In this document: one piece after another, positions 33,439 through 43,235 of the stretch
Layout of the letters: every line of letters starts with the position of its first letter
Numbering within the stretch: the first letter of the stretch is position 1
Notes under the pieces: model-generated
What the model saw: the letters and a program-made list of their open reading frames with translations, nothing else
Told to the model about the DNA's origin: nothing
Databases searched by the model: none
Position numbers and translations under genes: made by a program
Source: Bretschneidera sinensis
Taxonomy: Eukaryota; Streptophyta; Magnoliopsida; Brassicales; Akaniaceae
DNA length: 64,000 nt
NCBI GenBank assembly: GCA_023935145.1
Contig: CM043698.1
Span: 65,924,501-65,988,500, forward strand
Direction: 5' to 3'

Positions 33439-35370
33439 CAACCCTCAACTAGCTTATTGCTAGTCCCTAGCAATTCAAGCGAAAACAAGAGATGAATTTC
33501 TATGGTGGGAATCAAATTTTATGAAAAGCAATATTAGTGTCAACCAAGAGTAATTCACTTTTTGTCTCAAAAATTGCACATAATGTACGGCTCATAGAAT
33601 CATTAAATTTCGCCTAAGTCCAAAAATAATCCAAGCATCAATCTTAAAATCGTTATTGACTCTTAACATCCATATTACCACAATCCATTAATCCGAACAC
33701 CCGGATGATTTTATGCACAACATTTATGAATACAAGTCTTGGCCTATAAAAACATAACAAATTGTGTGACATCAATCACATAAACAAGCTCCATAGGCTT
33801 ATTTTTCAAATCATTCTCCACTATTGTAGAAACGTCACACTACATTGGATCAATCAGGTCTTTCATAGGCTTGTAATGTTAGATCAAGGTAAAGTTTAAG
33901 GAAAAACGGAAAGGATTTGCAAGTAAAAGAACTTAATCTCTTAGCTTTAAACACAATCACTTTCAAGCACTAGATAACTTTACTTCAATGCTCAACTCCT
34001 TCAACAATTTTTTATAAGAGCATATCTCTTGACAAGTCACCACTTTTTCTTTTCTTTTTCTTCTTTCTTTGCCGTACTTCTCTTCATTTTCTGTTTTTGG
34101 CAAATACTCATTCACCTCTCTTTTTTTTTTTTTCTTTTCCACAACCCCCAACTTATCTTCTTTAATATACTTGGGTTATGGTTTTTTTTTTTTATATATA
34201 TTTCCATCCTTACTCCTCTTAAGTGCTTCTCTTCAATGTGTACAACTAAGTTCTTTTAAAAGAAGGGTAAGAATAAAATATTTTTAGGCTCATAAGAGTA
34301 AGTAAATGAGTTTTTGAAAGAAACAAGGCTCAAATTCTTTTTCAAGAAAAAGGGCTCAAAAAGGTGACTAGTGATATATATTGCAAGGGTAAGTTTGAAA
34401 AGCTCAAACGATTCAAAAATGGCCTATATAATACCCTAAGTAGTGTGCATTCTAGGAATTCGCCTCAAATGATTATCAAATAAGTTCTAGAGCTTATTGA
34501 GACCGCAAAAGTTTTCACAAACAATCGCACATAAAACTTTTCTAGATGTTTTAGACTAATCATACAATCTTACCACAAACTAGAGTCTCAAACCAAATGA
34601 AGATTGATACTTGAATTAATTTCAAACCGAAACAAAATTTAACTCCTTCTAAATTCTGTATGTTATCTTAATTAAGCTTATATCATTGACAACAACAGAA
34701 AGCACTCAGATAACGCAAATAGAAAAATAACTAGAAACACGAGCAGTGCACAACACTCAGATAAAGTTTCCACCCCCAAACTTAAATGATACATTGTCCT
34801 CAATGTATAAAAAATAGATGCTCAAAAACTATAAAATAACAAGAGTAAGTAGAAAACTCCCCTGAAAATGTTGATCATCAACCAAGATATCAGTCACGTG
34901 CTTGGGGGTAAAGGTGGTGTGAATCCCATGTAAGCAAGAAAATCTGTCATGTTCCTGTCCAATCTGACAAGTGATTTAACAATTTCTTCTGCTTTGTTGC
35001 CTAATTCCAGGATTCAAGATTTTCCATAAGGTGTGCCCACAGGTTACGAAAGTCAGTTTCTGCAAAAAAAATTGGAAAGAAAATCAAATGCGCTTCGAGA
35101 AATGATAGAAAAAAAAACTAAAAATAATCTAAATAAAAGAAAAAGGAATAAAATAAAGAAAACAAGGAAAGTAAGACAAAAAGTTGGGTTGCCTCCCAAA
35201 AGCGCTAAGTTTTACTTCTTCAACCAGACACTTATTTGTTCCTCTAGCTCTTCTCTTCCCATTTCAGACTTCACGTTCCTTGCTTCTCCTTCGATGACGA
35301 GTTTTTTAGTGGTATTAGTTCCTGAGTCCATGATGTATCTCTCCAAAGTATCTTCATTTAATGTTTTCTC
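33439..35370 (-). other. Element F non-coding tail, with polypurine tract
   Basis: 1.9 kb without a gene between protease and the 3' LTR; RT and integrase would be expected here in an autonomous relative. It starts with the polypurine tract (33439-33451, minus strand tagttgagggttg). It carries T-rich runs at 34040-34195 and two conserved blocks: 34770-34807 (minus strand acattgaggacaatgt then ttaagtttgggggtgg) and 35182-35213 (minus strand aacttagcgctttt-gggaggcaaccc). Confidence 0.75.
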
Positions 35371-36423
35371 CTAAAACTCCTCAATGAGGTCATCAACAAT
35401 ATCCACTTGAAAACAAGAAGAAGTAGAAAACCCAGAGGGGTATTTCATAATTTTATACATATCAAAAACTACTTGCTCATCATTGACTCTTAAAGTCAAT
35501 TTCCCTTGTTGTACATCAATTAGGGCTCTCCCTATAGCAAGGAATGGACGTCCAAGTATAAGAGGTACCTCATGATCCTCTTCCATGTCGAGAACAATGA
35601 AGTCTATAGGGAATATAAATTTATCAACCTTTACCAGTACATCTTCTGTAATTCCCCGTGGTCTCTTAATAGATCGATCTGCTAATTGCAATGAAACTGT
35701 TGTTGTTTTGATTTCTTCTAATCCAAGTTTCCTAAAAATTGAAAGAGGTATAAGATTAGTACTGGCACCAAGGTCACATAAAGCTTTATCAAAAAATGAA
35801 TTTCCTAAAGTGCAAGGTATAGTAAAACTCCCTGGATCTTTCAATTTTGGAGGTAGCTTGTTTTGCAGTATAGCGCTGCACTCTTCAGTCAACATTACCG
35901 TTCCATGTTCCTCTAGCTTCCGTTTATTAGACAAAATTTCCTTCAAAAATTTAGTGTAGCTAGGCATCTGTGCTAATGCCTCTACAAATGGTATGTTAAT
36001 ATGCAACTTCTTGAAAATCTCTAAAAATTTTGAAAATTGCTTATCTAATTTTTCTTTCATAAATTTCTGAGGATAGGGAAGAGGTTGCATATATTTAGTT
36101 TCAGAGTTAGAATCGATCAAACCTTTACCAATAGACTTCTTTTCTGAAACATGTTCTTCTTGCGTGGTCTCTTCTTTCTCGTCAACTTGCTGAGTAATTT
36201 TCTTAGGTTGTGGCTCTTCCAATTGTGTGCCGCTCCTTAGTGTTATGGCCTTGACATCCTCCTTAGGATTCTTTTCTGTGTTGCTCGGGAGAGAACCTTG
36301 TGCACGTCCAGAAATTATGTTCGCTAGTTGACCAACTTGAACTTCCAGATTTTTTATGGATGCTTCTTGATTTTGGAATCTTGTTTCTGCTGTACTTAAA
36401 AATTTGGCCATCATATCCTCCAA
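35371..36423 (-). CDS. Element F Gag C-terminal region and aspartic protease
   Basis: 350-residue open frame. The first ~160 residues are a helical, Gln/Lys-rich Gag-protease linker (VQVGQLANIISGRAQGSLPSN, VKAITLRSGTQLEEPQ), followed by LPPKLKDPGSFTIPCTLG and the active-site block ALCDLGASTNLIPLSIFRKLGL at about residue 217, then VPLILGRPFLAIGRALIDVQQG. These are standard Tat/Athila protease motifs with the Asp-Leu-Gly-Ala active site intact. The frame overlaps gag with a frameshift around 36420-36560. It ends DDLIEEF with TAG-type stop and only a short tail. Confidence 0.88.
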   Translation of the reverse strand: MEDMMAKFLSTAETRFQNQEASIKNLEVQVGQLANIISGRAQGSLPSNTEKNPKEDVKAITLRSGTQLEEPQPKKITQQVDEKEETTQEEHVSEKKSIGKGLIDSNSETKYMQPLPYPQKFMKEKLDKQFSKFLEIFKKLHINIPFVEALAQMPSYTKFLKEILSNKRKLEEHGTVMLTEECSAILQNKLPPKLKDPGSFTIPCTLGNSFFDKALCDLGASTNLIPLSIFRKLGLEEIKTTTVSLQLADRSIKRPRGITEDVLVKVDKFIFPIDFIVLDMEEDHEVPLILGRPFLAIGRALIDVQQGKLTLRVNDEQVVFDMYKIMKYPSGFSTSSCFQVDIVDDLIEEF

Positions 36424-36543
36424 GTTGGACTTCTTTTCTTGAGGGGTATATTCAGGATGAGGTTGCTTCGCATTGTTTTGATTCCACGAGAAGTTCGGAT
36501 GATTCCTCCATCCCGGATTACATGTGTTGCTGTATGGATTGTT

Positions 36544-37542
36544 CTATCTGTGAAAATTTGAAACAAAATTAGCTTGTTCAGCAGATGAATTATATGCAAA
36601 CTGATTACCTGCTTGACAGCTACTGCTTTGATGACCACTACCACCACACAATTCACATATTGAATGTGAGCTGGGATTAAATCCATCAATCTTCTTGTTG
36701 AGAGTCTCCAGTTGTGCTGCTAGAGCTGTAACAGCATCTACATTGTGCAATCCTAGGGCTCTGTTGATAGGTAACCTTTCAATTGGCCATTGATAAGAGT
36801 TGGTAGCCATTTCTTCTAGTAATTCGATGGCTTCTTCTGGAGTTTTTCTCATGATAGTGCCTCCTGCAGCTGTATCAATCATGTTTCGGGTTGTATTAGT
36901 TAAACCATTATAAAAAGATTGTACCTGCATCCAGGTGGGCAACTCGTGATGAGGACATCTTCTCAACAGATCTTTAAAGCGCTCCCATGCCTCATAGAGT
37001 GACTCTCGATCAACCTGCAAAAACATAGTAATTTCATTACGTAACTTTGCAGTTTTTGCAGGAGCGAAGTACTTCCCTAAAAACTTATGTGCCAATTCTG
37101 CCCATGTTGTTATGGATCCGGCAGGCAAAGAAGTCAACCAGCTTTTTGCTTTATCCCTCAATGAAAATGGGAAAAGCCTTAAGCGAATTGCATCATCCGA
37201 TACACCGTTATGCCTAAACGTGTCACAAATTTCCAGGAAATTCGCCAAGTGAACATTCGGATCTTCTTGCGATAACCCCCCAAATTGTACTGAATGCTGA
37301 ATCATCTGGATGATGGCGGGCTTAATTTCAAAATTGTTCGCTTGTATAGGTGGTCGCCGAATGCTGGATTCAACACCATCCATCTTTGGCATAGCATAAT
37401 CCCACAGTGCACGTTGCACCTCTGCATTGTTTCTTTCTGCCATTGTATTAATTGTTACTAGTGCTGCTCTTCTCAAAGAGTGAAACATGTGCTCAATCTC
37501 TGGATTAGGTTCTACAAGTATTCTCCCACTAGTACGTGTCAT
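36544..37542 (-). CDS. gag: Element F Gag
   Basis: 332 residues from MTRTSGRILVEPNPEIEHMF. Residues about 75-260 form the Retrotrans_gag capsid-like domain (IQMIQHSVQFGGLSQEDPN, LFPFSLRDKAKSWLTSLPAG, ITTWAELAHKFLGKYF, LPTWMQVQSFYNGL). The zinc knuckle CELCGGSGHQSSSC is at about 294-307 with all four ligands present. Gag would assemble the particle and bind RNA. It is open throughout, unlike the gags of B and D, so F may be younger or better preserved. A frameshift just after the stop separates it from the protease frame. Confidence 0.9.
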   Translation of the reverse strand: MTRTSGRILVEPNPEIEHMFHSLRRAALVTINTMAERNNAEVQRALWDYAMPKMDGVESSIRRPPIQANNFEIKPAIIQMIQHSVQFGGLSQEDPNVHLANFLEICDTFRHNGVSDDAIRLRLFPFSLRDKAKSWLTSLPAGSITTWAELAHKFLGKYFAPAKTAKLRNEITMFLQVDRESLYEAWERFKDLLRRCPHHELPTWMQVQSFYNGLTNTTRNMIDTAAGGTIMRKTPEEAIELLEEMATNSYQWPIERLPINRALGLHNVDAVTALAAQLETLNKKIDGFNPSSHSICELCGGSGHQSSSCQAGNQFAYNSSAEQANFVSNFHR

Positions 37543-37647
37543 GCACTAGAATCGAAAGCCCTGCAAAATAGACTTAAAAACCAAATTTTAAAAAAAACTC
37601 TCAAATAAACAAGTTGAATCACAATAAAAGTAATAGTTTATTTCAGT

Positions 37648-37665
37648 TCCCCGGCAACGGCGCCA
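37648..37665 (-). promoter_or_regulatory. Primer-binding site of element F
   Basis: Minus strand tggcgccgttgccgggga, an intact Asp-tRNA type site, next to the LTR end at 37672. Confidence 0.88.
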
Positions 37666-37671
37666 AAAACT

Positions 37672-38325
37672 TGATGCGATGAAATTGACACTAGCAAGTG
37701 CACTAATCGTTCAAGTAATAAAATGATGAGTAAATATCGTTCCCAACGAGGATTGAGCAAATACTACAGAAATTATGATTCGACTCTTACTGTTATTTGA
37801 GCAAACGAATAATTGTTGGAGAAAAAGTTACTAACAATTAACTAAAAGGGAAAAATAGAACGCAATAGTAAATAAAGGAAAATTTACAATCTTTGGAATG
37901 AAGACTCTTATGAACTAAAGTGCTAAGGACTCGACTTCACCTAAACCATAATTGACAAGAGCTTCGAATGGACAAGTTTCGTTTAATACATTTTTCAAGA
38001 TGGTAGAATCCCCAATAAATTGGTTATCCATATTCCAGGTCTAACCACAATCTTAAGAATCATTAACTTCGAATATCCGTATTCCAGGTCTATTCTAGAT
38101 TAATTCAAATTAAGAAGCATTAAGTGTTTTTGGATTCCTTTCAGTTAAATCTCCCTATTCGGTTACAATTTAAGCGGACCACAGGAACTTCCTAGGATCC
38201 CTATTCGGTTACTCCTATTTCATTCATGGCATGTTTTACCCTGGCCTTTGCATAGATAACAATCCAATATCATATTTATTAGTTCAATCATTCATAAAAA
38301 CATGGCTTCTCTATTCGACACATCA
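37672..38325 (-). repeat. 5' LTR of element F, lacking ~1050 bases of U3
   Basis: 654 bases, tgatgcgatgaaattg...ttcgacacatca. Matches 31737-32385 of the 3' LTR and then stops at the target duplication, whereas the 3' LTR continues for another 1.05 kb of U3. That missing piece lies inverted at the opposite end of the element. Confidence 0.85.
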
Positions 38326-38330
38326 ATACT

Positions 38331-39092
38331 AATACTTGTCCTTTATATTCATCTGCAGATCATGAGCAAGCCAGCTTTGTGGGTCCGAACAATTATCCGC
38401 CAAAGAACAACCCCTATGCCAACACATACAACCCCGGATGGCGGAATCACCCGAACTTTTCATAGAGCAACAATCAAAACAATCAAGTGCAGCAAAAAAA
38501 TTTCCAACTAGCAGCCCAATCAACTCCTGAACCAAAGAAGAATGATCTTGAAATTCTTGTGAGGCAACTAGCGACTCAGCAGCAACAAATCCTGAATAAG
38601 CATGAACAATTCATGGAAGATTCAAGGTAATTTCGGACTAAAATGAGGCAAATCATTGCCAAGTATGATCAAGCCATTCAAGGCCTAGAGGTACAAATGG
38701 GACAGTTGGCCAATGAGTTGAGTAACAGAAAGCAAGAAGAACTCCCGGCCCAGCCATTACCGAATCCAAGAGGACACCAGCAGCTGAATGCCATAACTAC
38801 CTTAAGAAGTGGAAAAGTCATCGGTACCAACGAGCCTACACAAGCATCTCCAGACCAAACCACTACATCTAAGGTAAAGGAGATAGAAAAGGTAAATACA
38901 CCTCCACCCTTCCCTCAAAGGTTAGTAAAGCCTAAAAAGGAAACTAAAATGATTGATATATTTGAAACCTTAATAAAAGTATAAATAAATATTCCTTTAC
39001 TAGAGGCAATAAAACAACTACCTGCTTATGCTAAGTTTTTAAAAGATTGTTGCACTAACAAACGAAAGTTTCAGGAGTATGCGACGGTAGCC
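38331..39092 (+). pseudogene. gag: Element D gag, downstream of element F
   Basis: Continues the zinc knuckle (TNTCPLYSADHEQ in a broken frame) and carries the Gag-protease linker. The open part 38643-38984 (MRQIIAKYDQAIQGLEVQMGQLANELSNRKQEE) is a likely coiled coil, followed by ITTLRSGKVIG and PPPFPQRLVKPKKETKMIDIFETL. Stops near 38475, 38630 and 38984 break it. It runs directly into protease at 39093. Confidence 0.82.
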
Positions 39093-39899
39093 TTGACCGA
39101 AGAGGTGAGTGCTATATTACTGAGAAAGTTACCACCTAAATTAAAAGATCCGGGTAGTTTCACTATTCCTTGCAGGCTAGGTGACCAGCTCTTTGAACAT
39201 GCATTATTGGATCTAGGAGCAAGTGTCAATTTACTACCTTACAGTGTATTTGAGACACTAGGTTTGGGAGAGCTCCAACCAACCTCCGTTACATTACAAT
39301 TGGCTGATAGAAGTATCAAACGTCCAAGAGGTATCCTCGAGGATGTTTTGGTAAGAGTAGGTAAATTTATTTTACCTGCTGATTTTATTGTATTAGACAT
39401 GGAGGAGTGCCATATGCCTGTACCACTCCCTATCATTTTAGGGAGACCATTTATGATCACTGCTGACACAATCATTAATGTCAAAAAAGGCATAATCATA
39501 ATGAGAGTAAATGATGAAGAGGTAGAATTTAAATTTTTTAATACACTAGACTCCATGAATACTAATGATGAGTGTCATAATGTGAGTTTCATGCAAGGGA
39601 TTGATAAGAAAGTATCCAAGGACCATTTCACTGTTCCATTGAAGACCATCCATGATGACATAGGATTGATAGTTGGGCCGGAAGATAATGTGATTAAAGA
39701 TGTCTACAAAGTTGTGCATACCAACAAAAGCACACCTAAACCTTCAAGTAAGTATAAATCTCAAGTTCAAAATCATGTACTTACTAATACTACCTCTCCT
39801 TGTTTTATCTACCAGGTAACTAAATTGGAGACAGAGCAGCTATCAACAGACTTAGAACCACTTGATGGGGGCCCTTATTGCCTCCTTCAAAAGACGTAG
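39093..39899 (+). pseudogene. Element D aspartic protease
   Basis: 268-residue open frame beginning TEEVSAILLRKLPPKLKDPGSF. The active-site block ALLDLGASVNLLPYSVFETLGL is at about residues 38-59 and PLPIILGRPFMITADTIINV at about 110-130. The internal ATG is not the true start. The C-terminus ends YCLLQKT before TAG. Domain content and length match the protease of B. All protease motifs are preserved although upstream gag is broken. Confidence 0.86.
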
Positions 39900-40750
39900 C
39901 CTTAAAAGCTACCATAGAGAGCACTTGAGCAATTTTACTTGCTTAAACATATAACTCAAGTGCTTCTATCAAGGTTAATGGTACTGAGGCCACTACAAAT
40001 CGGTATGACTGTATCGTTCTCACTTTTTGCCTTAATTAAATTTCTTTTTATAACCTCTTTTTACTATTTTGGTCTTGCGATCGAGCGCACACCATCTACG
40101 CTCGAGCTTTACCTCGCCCTGTGTTGCGCGCGAGTGCATCATAATTAAAACACTTGCGCACATAGCGCTCGATCGCACTTCATCAATGCACTCGAGCGCA
40201 ATAGGGGCAGAGGGGTCACGTGCACGTTATAAACAGTTTCTCGTTCTTTCCCTCACTTACGCTCAATCGCACTTCTGCACTCTCTCTCTCTCTCTCGCAC
40301 GAACCATCTCACACAGCAAAATCCTACCTTCCACTCTCATCTGGCACATCTCCACCATCACCTCACCACACAACCAAGCCAAACCACACGGCAAAAACAT
40401 TTTCGGTCTACCCTACACACACACCCCTCTTCTAAAAGAGCAAGGTACATATATGTTTTTGTTTCTTAAAGCAATCACACGATTTTAGATCTTCAGCTTA
40501 TATGTACATTCTATATTTGTCATTCATGTGTGTTGATTGGATTGTTTTACGTTTGCAGGAGGTTTGGAGCATGGGAGTAAAAAAATCCTACAGCTTCTGG
40601 TTTTGGTGCACATCAAGTGTTCGATAAAGTGTCTAACCGATTGCGATCGAGCGCTAGGCACCAACGATCGAGTGCACTACCCACAGTGCGATCGAGCGCA
40701 CAATATATGCGATCAAGCGCAATTTTGATAGCAACCACAAATCCAGATTC
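39900..40750 (+). other. Element D spacer between protease and auxiliary ORF
   Basis: No gene. Palindromic units of the tgcgatcgagcgca and cactcgagcgca types occur at 40076-40205, 40258-40272 and 40640-40725. A CT/TC microsatellite (ctctctctctctc) is at 40279-40295. The position of the missing RT-integrase block is here. Small ORFs at 39939-40728 are not credible. Confidence 0.7.
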
Positions 40751-41879
40751 TGAAACACGGCTTCCACATCCCGTGCCTCTAGTAGTCACCATCATTCATC
40801 CCGGCTCAGTTTCGAAAAGCGTGAAATACTGTTCGAGACAACATTTAATGTAGAAGAGGACTTCGAGACTTTGGAAGCCACAAGATGGGCGGTCTAAGAA
40901 TTCAATAACCGGGGTCTCAAGCGGCTATTCAAGTCAGTCTGCTCGACGACCTACACACGATTTGTACAAGAATCTGACTTATAACTGCACCAGACCAGAG
41001 CTTTTATCTTCCTCAGTCCAGGGTAGGTTCATAGAGCTGACCACCACTGACATAGCCAGCTCTTTGCACTACTGCGATGAGTCCCCACCAGAGGACAACC
41101 ACATAGAGGAGCAACCTGACTCGTTTCTTCTCCCACACATCATTGAGGATATGTGTGCGGGACAGTATGCTAACCGCCACAACAATGCGGGAAGCCAGTA
41201 GAGGCTACCTCTCCATCTATGGTTCGTCGATTCAGTCTTGCAGTGTAATGTGTGCCCTTTAGGGCACAAGACACAGAAGCAGGATCAGTTTCTGCAAGCT
41301 CTATACACTTTTCATCGAGGTCATTAGTACTCCATCCTAGCAATCATATGGAGTCAGATACACAAATTATGGGATGGGGTGCATAACCGGCAGACGACCA
41401 CAACTAATGCTTAGGGTCTTCTTTTCCCCTTCTTGCTCAGTCATATCTTCAAGAAGAAGGGAATTAGAGGATCCTCTATAGATGGCTCGGTTACTGATCA
41501 TCCCTTCTTTGGGGGAGCACAGTAGAGCCTCAGCCAGTCACACATGCCCCGAGGACCCCGGGCATAGATACCGGTCGTCGAGCCTATTGCAGATGATCCG
41601 ATGGAGGTCGAGCAGCCACTAATGAGCCCTTCATGGGAGGAGGATCAGACAGATATAGGATCCATGGAGTATCAGCACCTCCTAGATGAGCTATCCTCCT
41701 TCCGCTGTGAGCTGTCCAACATTCATCAGGAGGATCATAAGGCAGCCCGTCTGATCCATCAGCGGATTGATGGGTTAGAGGCACAGTTCACACTACAGGA
41801 GGCCATGCTACAGTCCATCCTTAACCGCCTATCTCCTACACCCAATACCCTCTCGACTGCACCCACTGATGATTAGCAA
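40751..41879 (+). pseudogene. Element D auxiliary ORF (plant transposon protein-like)
   Basis: Frameshifted counterpart of the element B ORF. Segments in order: EDFETLEATRWAV-type helix start, LYKNLTYNCTRPELLSSSVQGRFIELTTTDIASSL (in pieces, 40962-41201), a PHIIEDMCAGQYA block, a broken WSQIHKLWDGVHNR block, and the acidic coiled-coil-like C-terminus of 91 residues at 41601-41876 (SSFRCELSNIHQEDHKAARL, QRIDGLEAQFTLQEAML). A small deletion near 40965 removes part of the block that reads FVVSFYENL in B. Role unknown. Confidence 0.6.
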
Positions 41880-43235
41880 TGAGAGGAGATACCCGTCTGG
41901 CTGAAGATGTTAAACTTAGCGCTCACAGGAGGCACCTTAGACATATCCTTTTTATTTATTTATTTAGTACTTTTCTTTTTATAGTCATATTTTCATATCT
42001 ATTATTTAGCTTTCCAGAACAACATTTGTTTTTCTTTTTCAGGTACTTAGTGCGTGCATCTAGTTCAAGTTTTAGGGCGTGTACAAGCAAGCAAGCAGCC
42101 TAGTTCTCCATCTCCCAGGTCAGATCTTTCCATGCCACACACATTGGGGACAATGTGAATTTTAAGTTTAGGGGTAGTGGGAGATACTAGATACTATCAC
42201 ACACGCACTTTGAACACATGCACATACTAAGTCCTAGTTTTTTTTTTAGAAAAGATAAATGCATGATCAATAGGTAAACAAAAATTTTGGTTGAATTAAA
42301 AATTTGATAACACTTCATTAGTAAGCTTACAAACTAGAACACATAGTCTTGTATTAGGAATTTTACAAAGTTGAGTTAACTACCTCAAGGCACCTAAGAA
42401 TTCACAAGTTTGATTTAAATTTGCACAAGCACATTTAGCACGCATTTTTGTGAGGTATAGCATATAATTCTTTTGCATATGTTTCCATTACCTAAACTAT
42501 AGTCAAATAACTTGTTGAAAAGAACCCTTTGGCATAAGAAAAATAAAGAAAAAAAATATGTTCATCATGCAAAAAGAAAATAAAAAAGCTTCCAAAAATC
42601 AACTTTCCACTGAGTAACTGTGCTTCTTACCTTAGTAAGCATTGAGTGTTCACATCAAAATGTGGGAGTTTCATTACAAAGCATTAAAAACCTGTTAAGT
42701 TCCGTAGCCTTTTTGACTCAAGTTAGTAAAGTCCTTAGGGGTTTCTTTACACCTAATGCCCTAAAACCATCTGGTTTGGGAGTCATTGGGCAAATACTCA
42801 TTGCAAGCGTCAAATAGAAAGCTAGATGAAACTCAATATGGCAAAGATCGCATGATAAAAGGAAAAGAAAAAGAAGCAAGTATTATGCCATTTTGTTCTC
42901 TTTGACAAGAAATTTGATAAAAGTTTGGGCACCAAAACACTATCCACCAAAATTATATGAAAACCCCATCTCATATGTACTAATCCATTACACACAAATC
43001 AAACATGCGATGCCTTAAGCCAACCTTAGGTGGTTAACATAAAACTTTTGAAAGTCTTTTTGCAATCCAAAATGTGTTTTTATTATAAGCTTACTCATGA
43101 ACGGTTATCATGGTTTTATGCACAACCCAAATATTTTTGAGTACCATGAAAATGAATTTATCTTTAAAATTTTGTTTCAACATAGTTTTTGGTTTTGTAT
43201 TGCTAAGGGACTAACAATATGTAAGTTTGGGGGTG
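41880..43235 (+). other. Element D non-coding tail and polypurine tract
   Basis: No gene. Conserved blocks: 41910-41937 (taaacttagcgctcacaggaggcacc) right after the ORF, and 42138-42180 (acattggggacaatgt, then tttaagtttaggggtag). The polypurine tract gtaagtttgggggtg occupies 43221-43235 directly before the 3' LTR. The ORF at 42620-42817 is not supported by anything. Confidence 0.75.

Larger units (their letters stand above)
30646..38325 (-). mobile_element. Element F: non-autonomous Tat/Athila-type gag-pro element with fold-back end, nested in D gag
   Basis: Insertion bounded by acact (30641-30645) and atact (38326-38330). On the minus strand it reads: 5' LTR lacking its first ~1050 bases (38325-37672), Asp-tRNA primer site, intact gag (37542-36544), gag-protease (36423-35371), non-coding tail, polypurine tract, full-length 3' LTR (33438-31737), then an inverted ~1.09 kb copy of LTR U3 (31736-30646). 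No RT, RNase H or integrase. The gag-pro frames are the least decayed in the window. Confidence 0.88.

Noticed and set aside
33963..34287. Phe-rich, membrane-like ORFs
   Set aside because: They come from T-rich low-complexity DNA in the F tail; no start context, no homologue in the tails of B or D.
35033..35374. 113-residue ORF opposite the F protease end
   Set aside because: It overlaps the conserved non-coding block at 35182-35213 and the antisense of the protease end; no domain.
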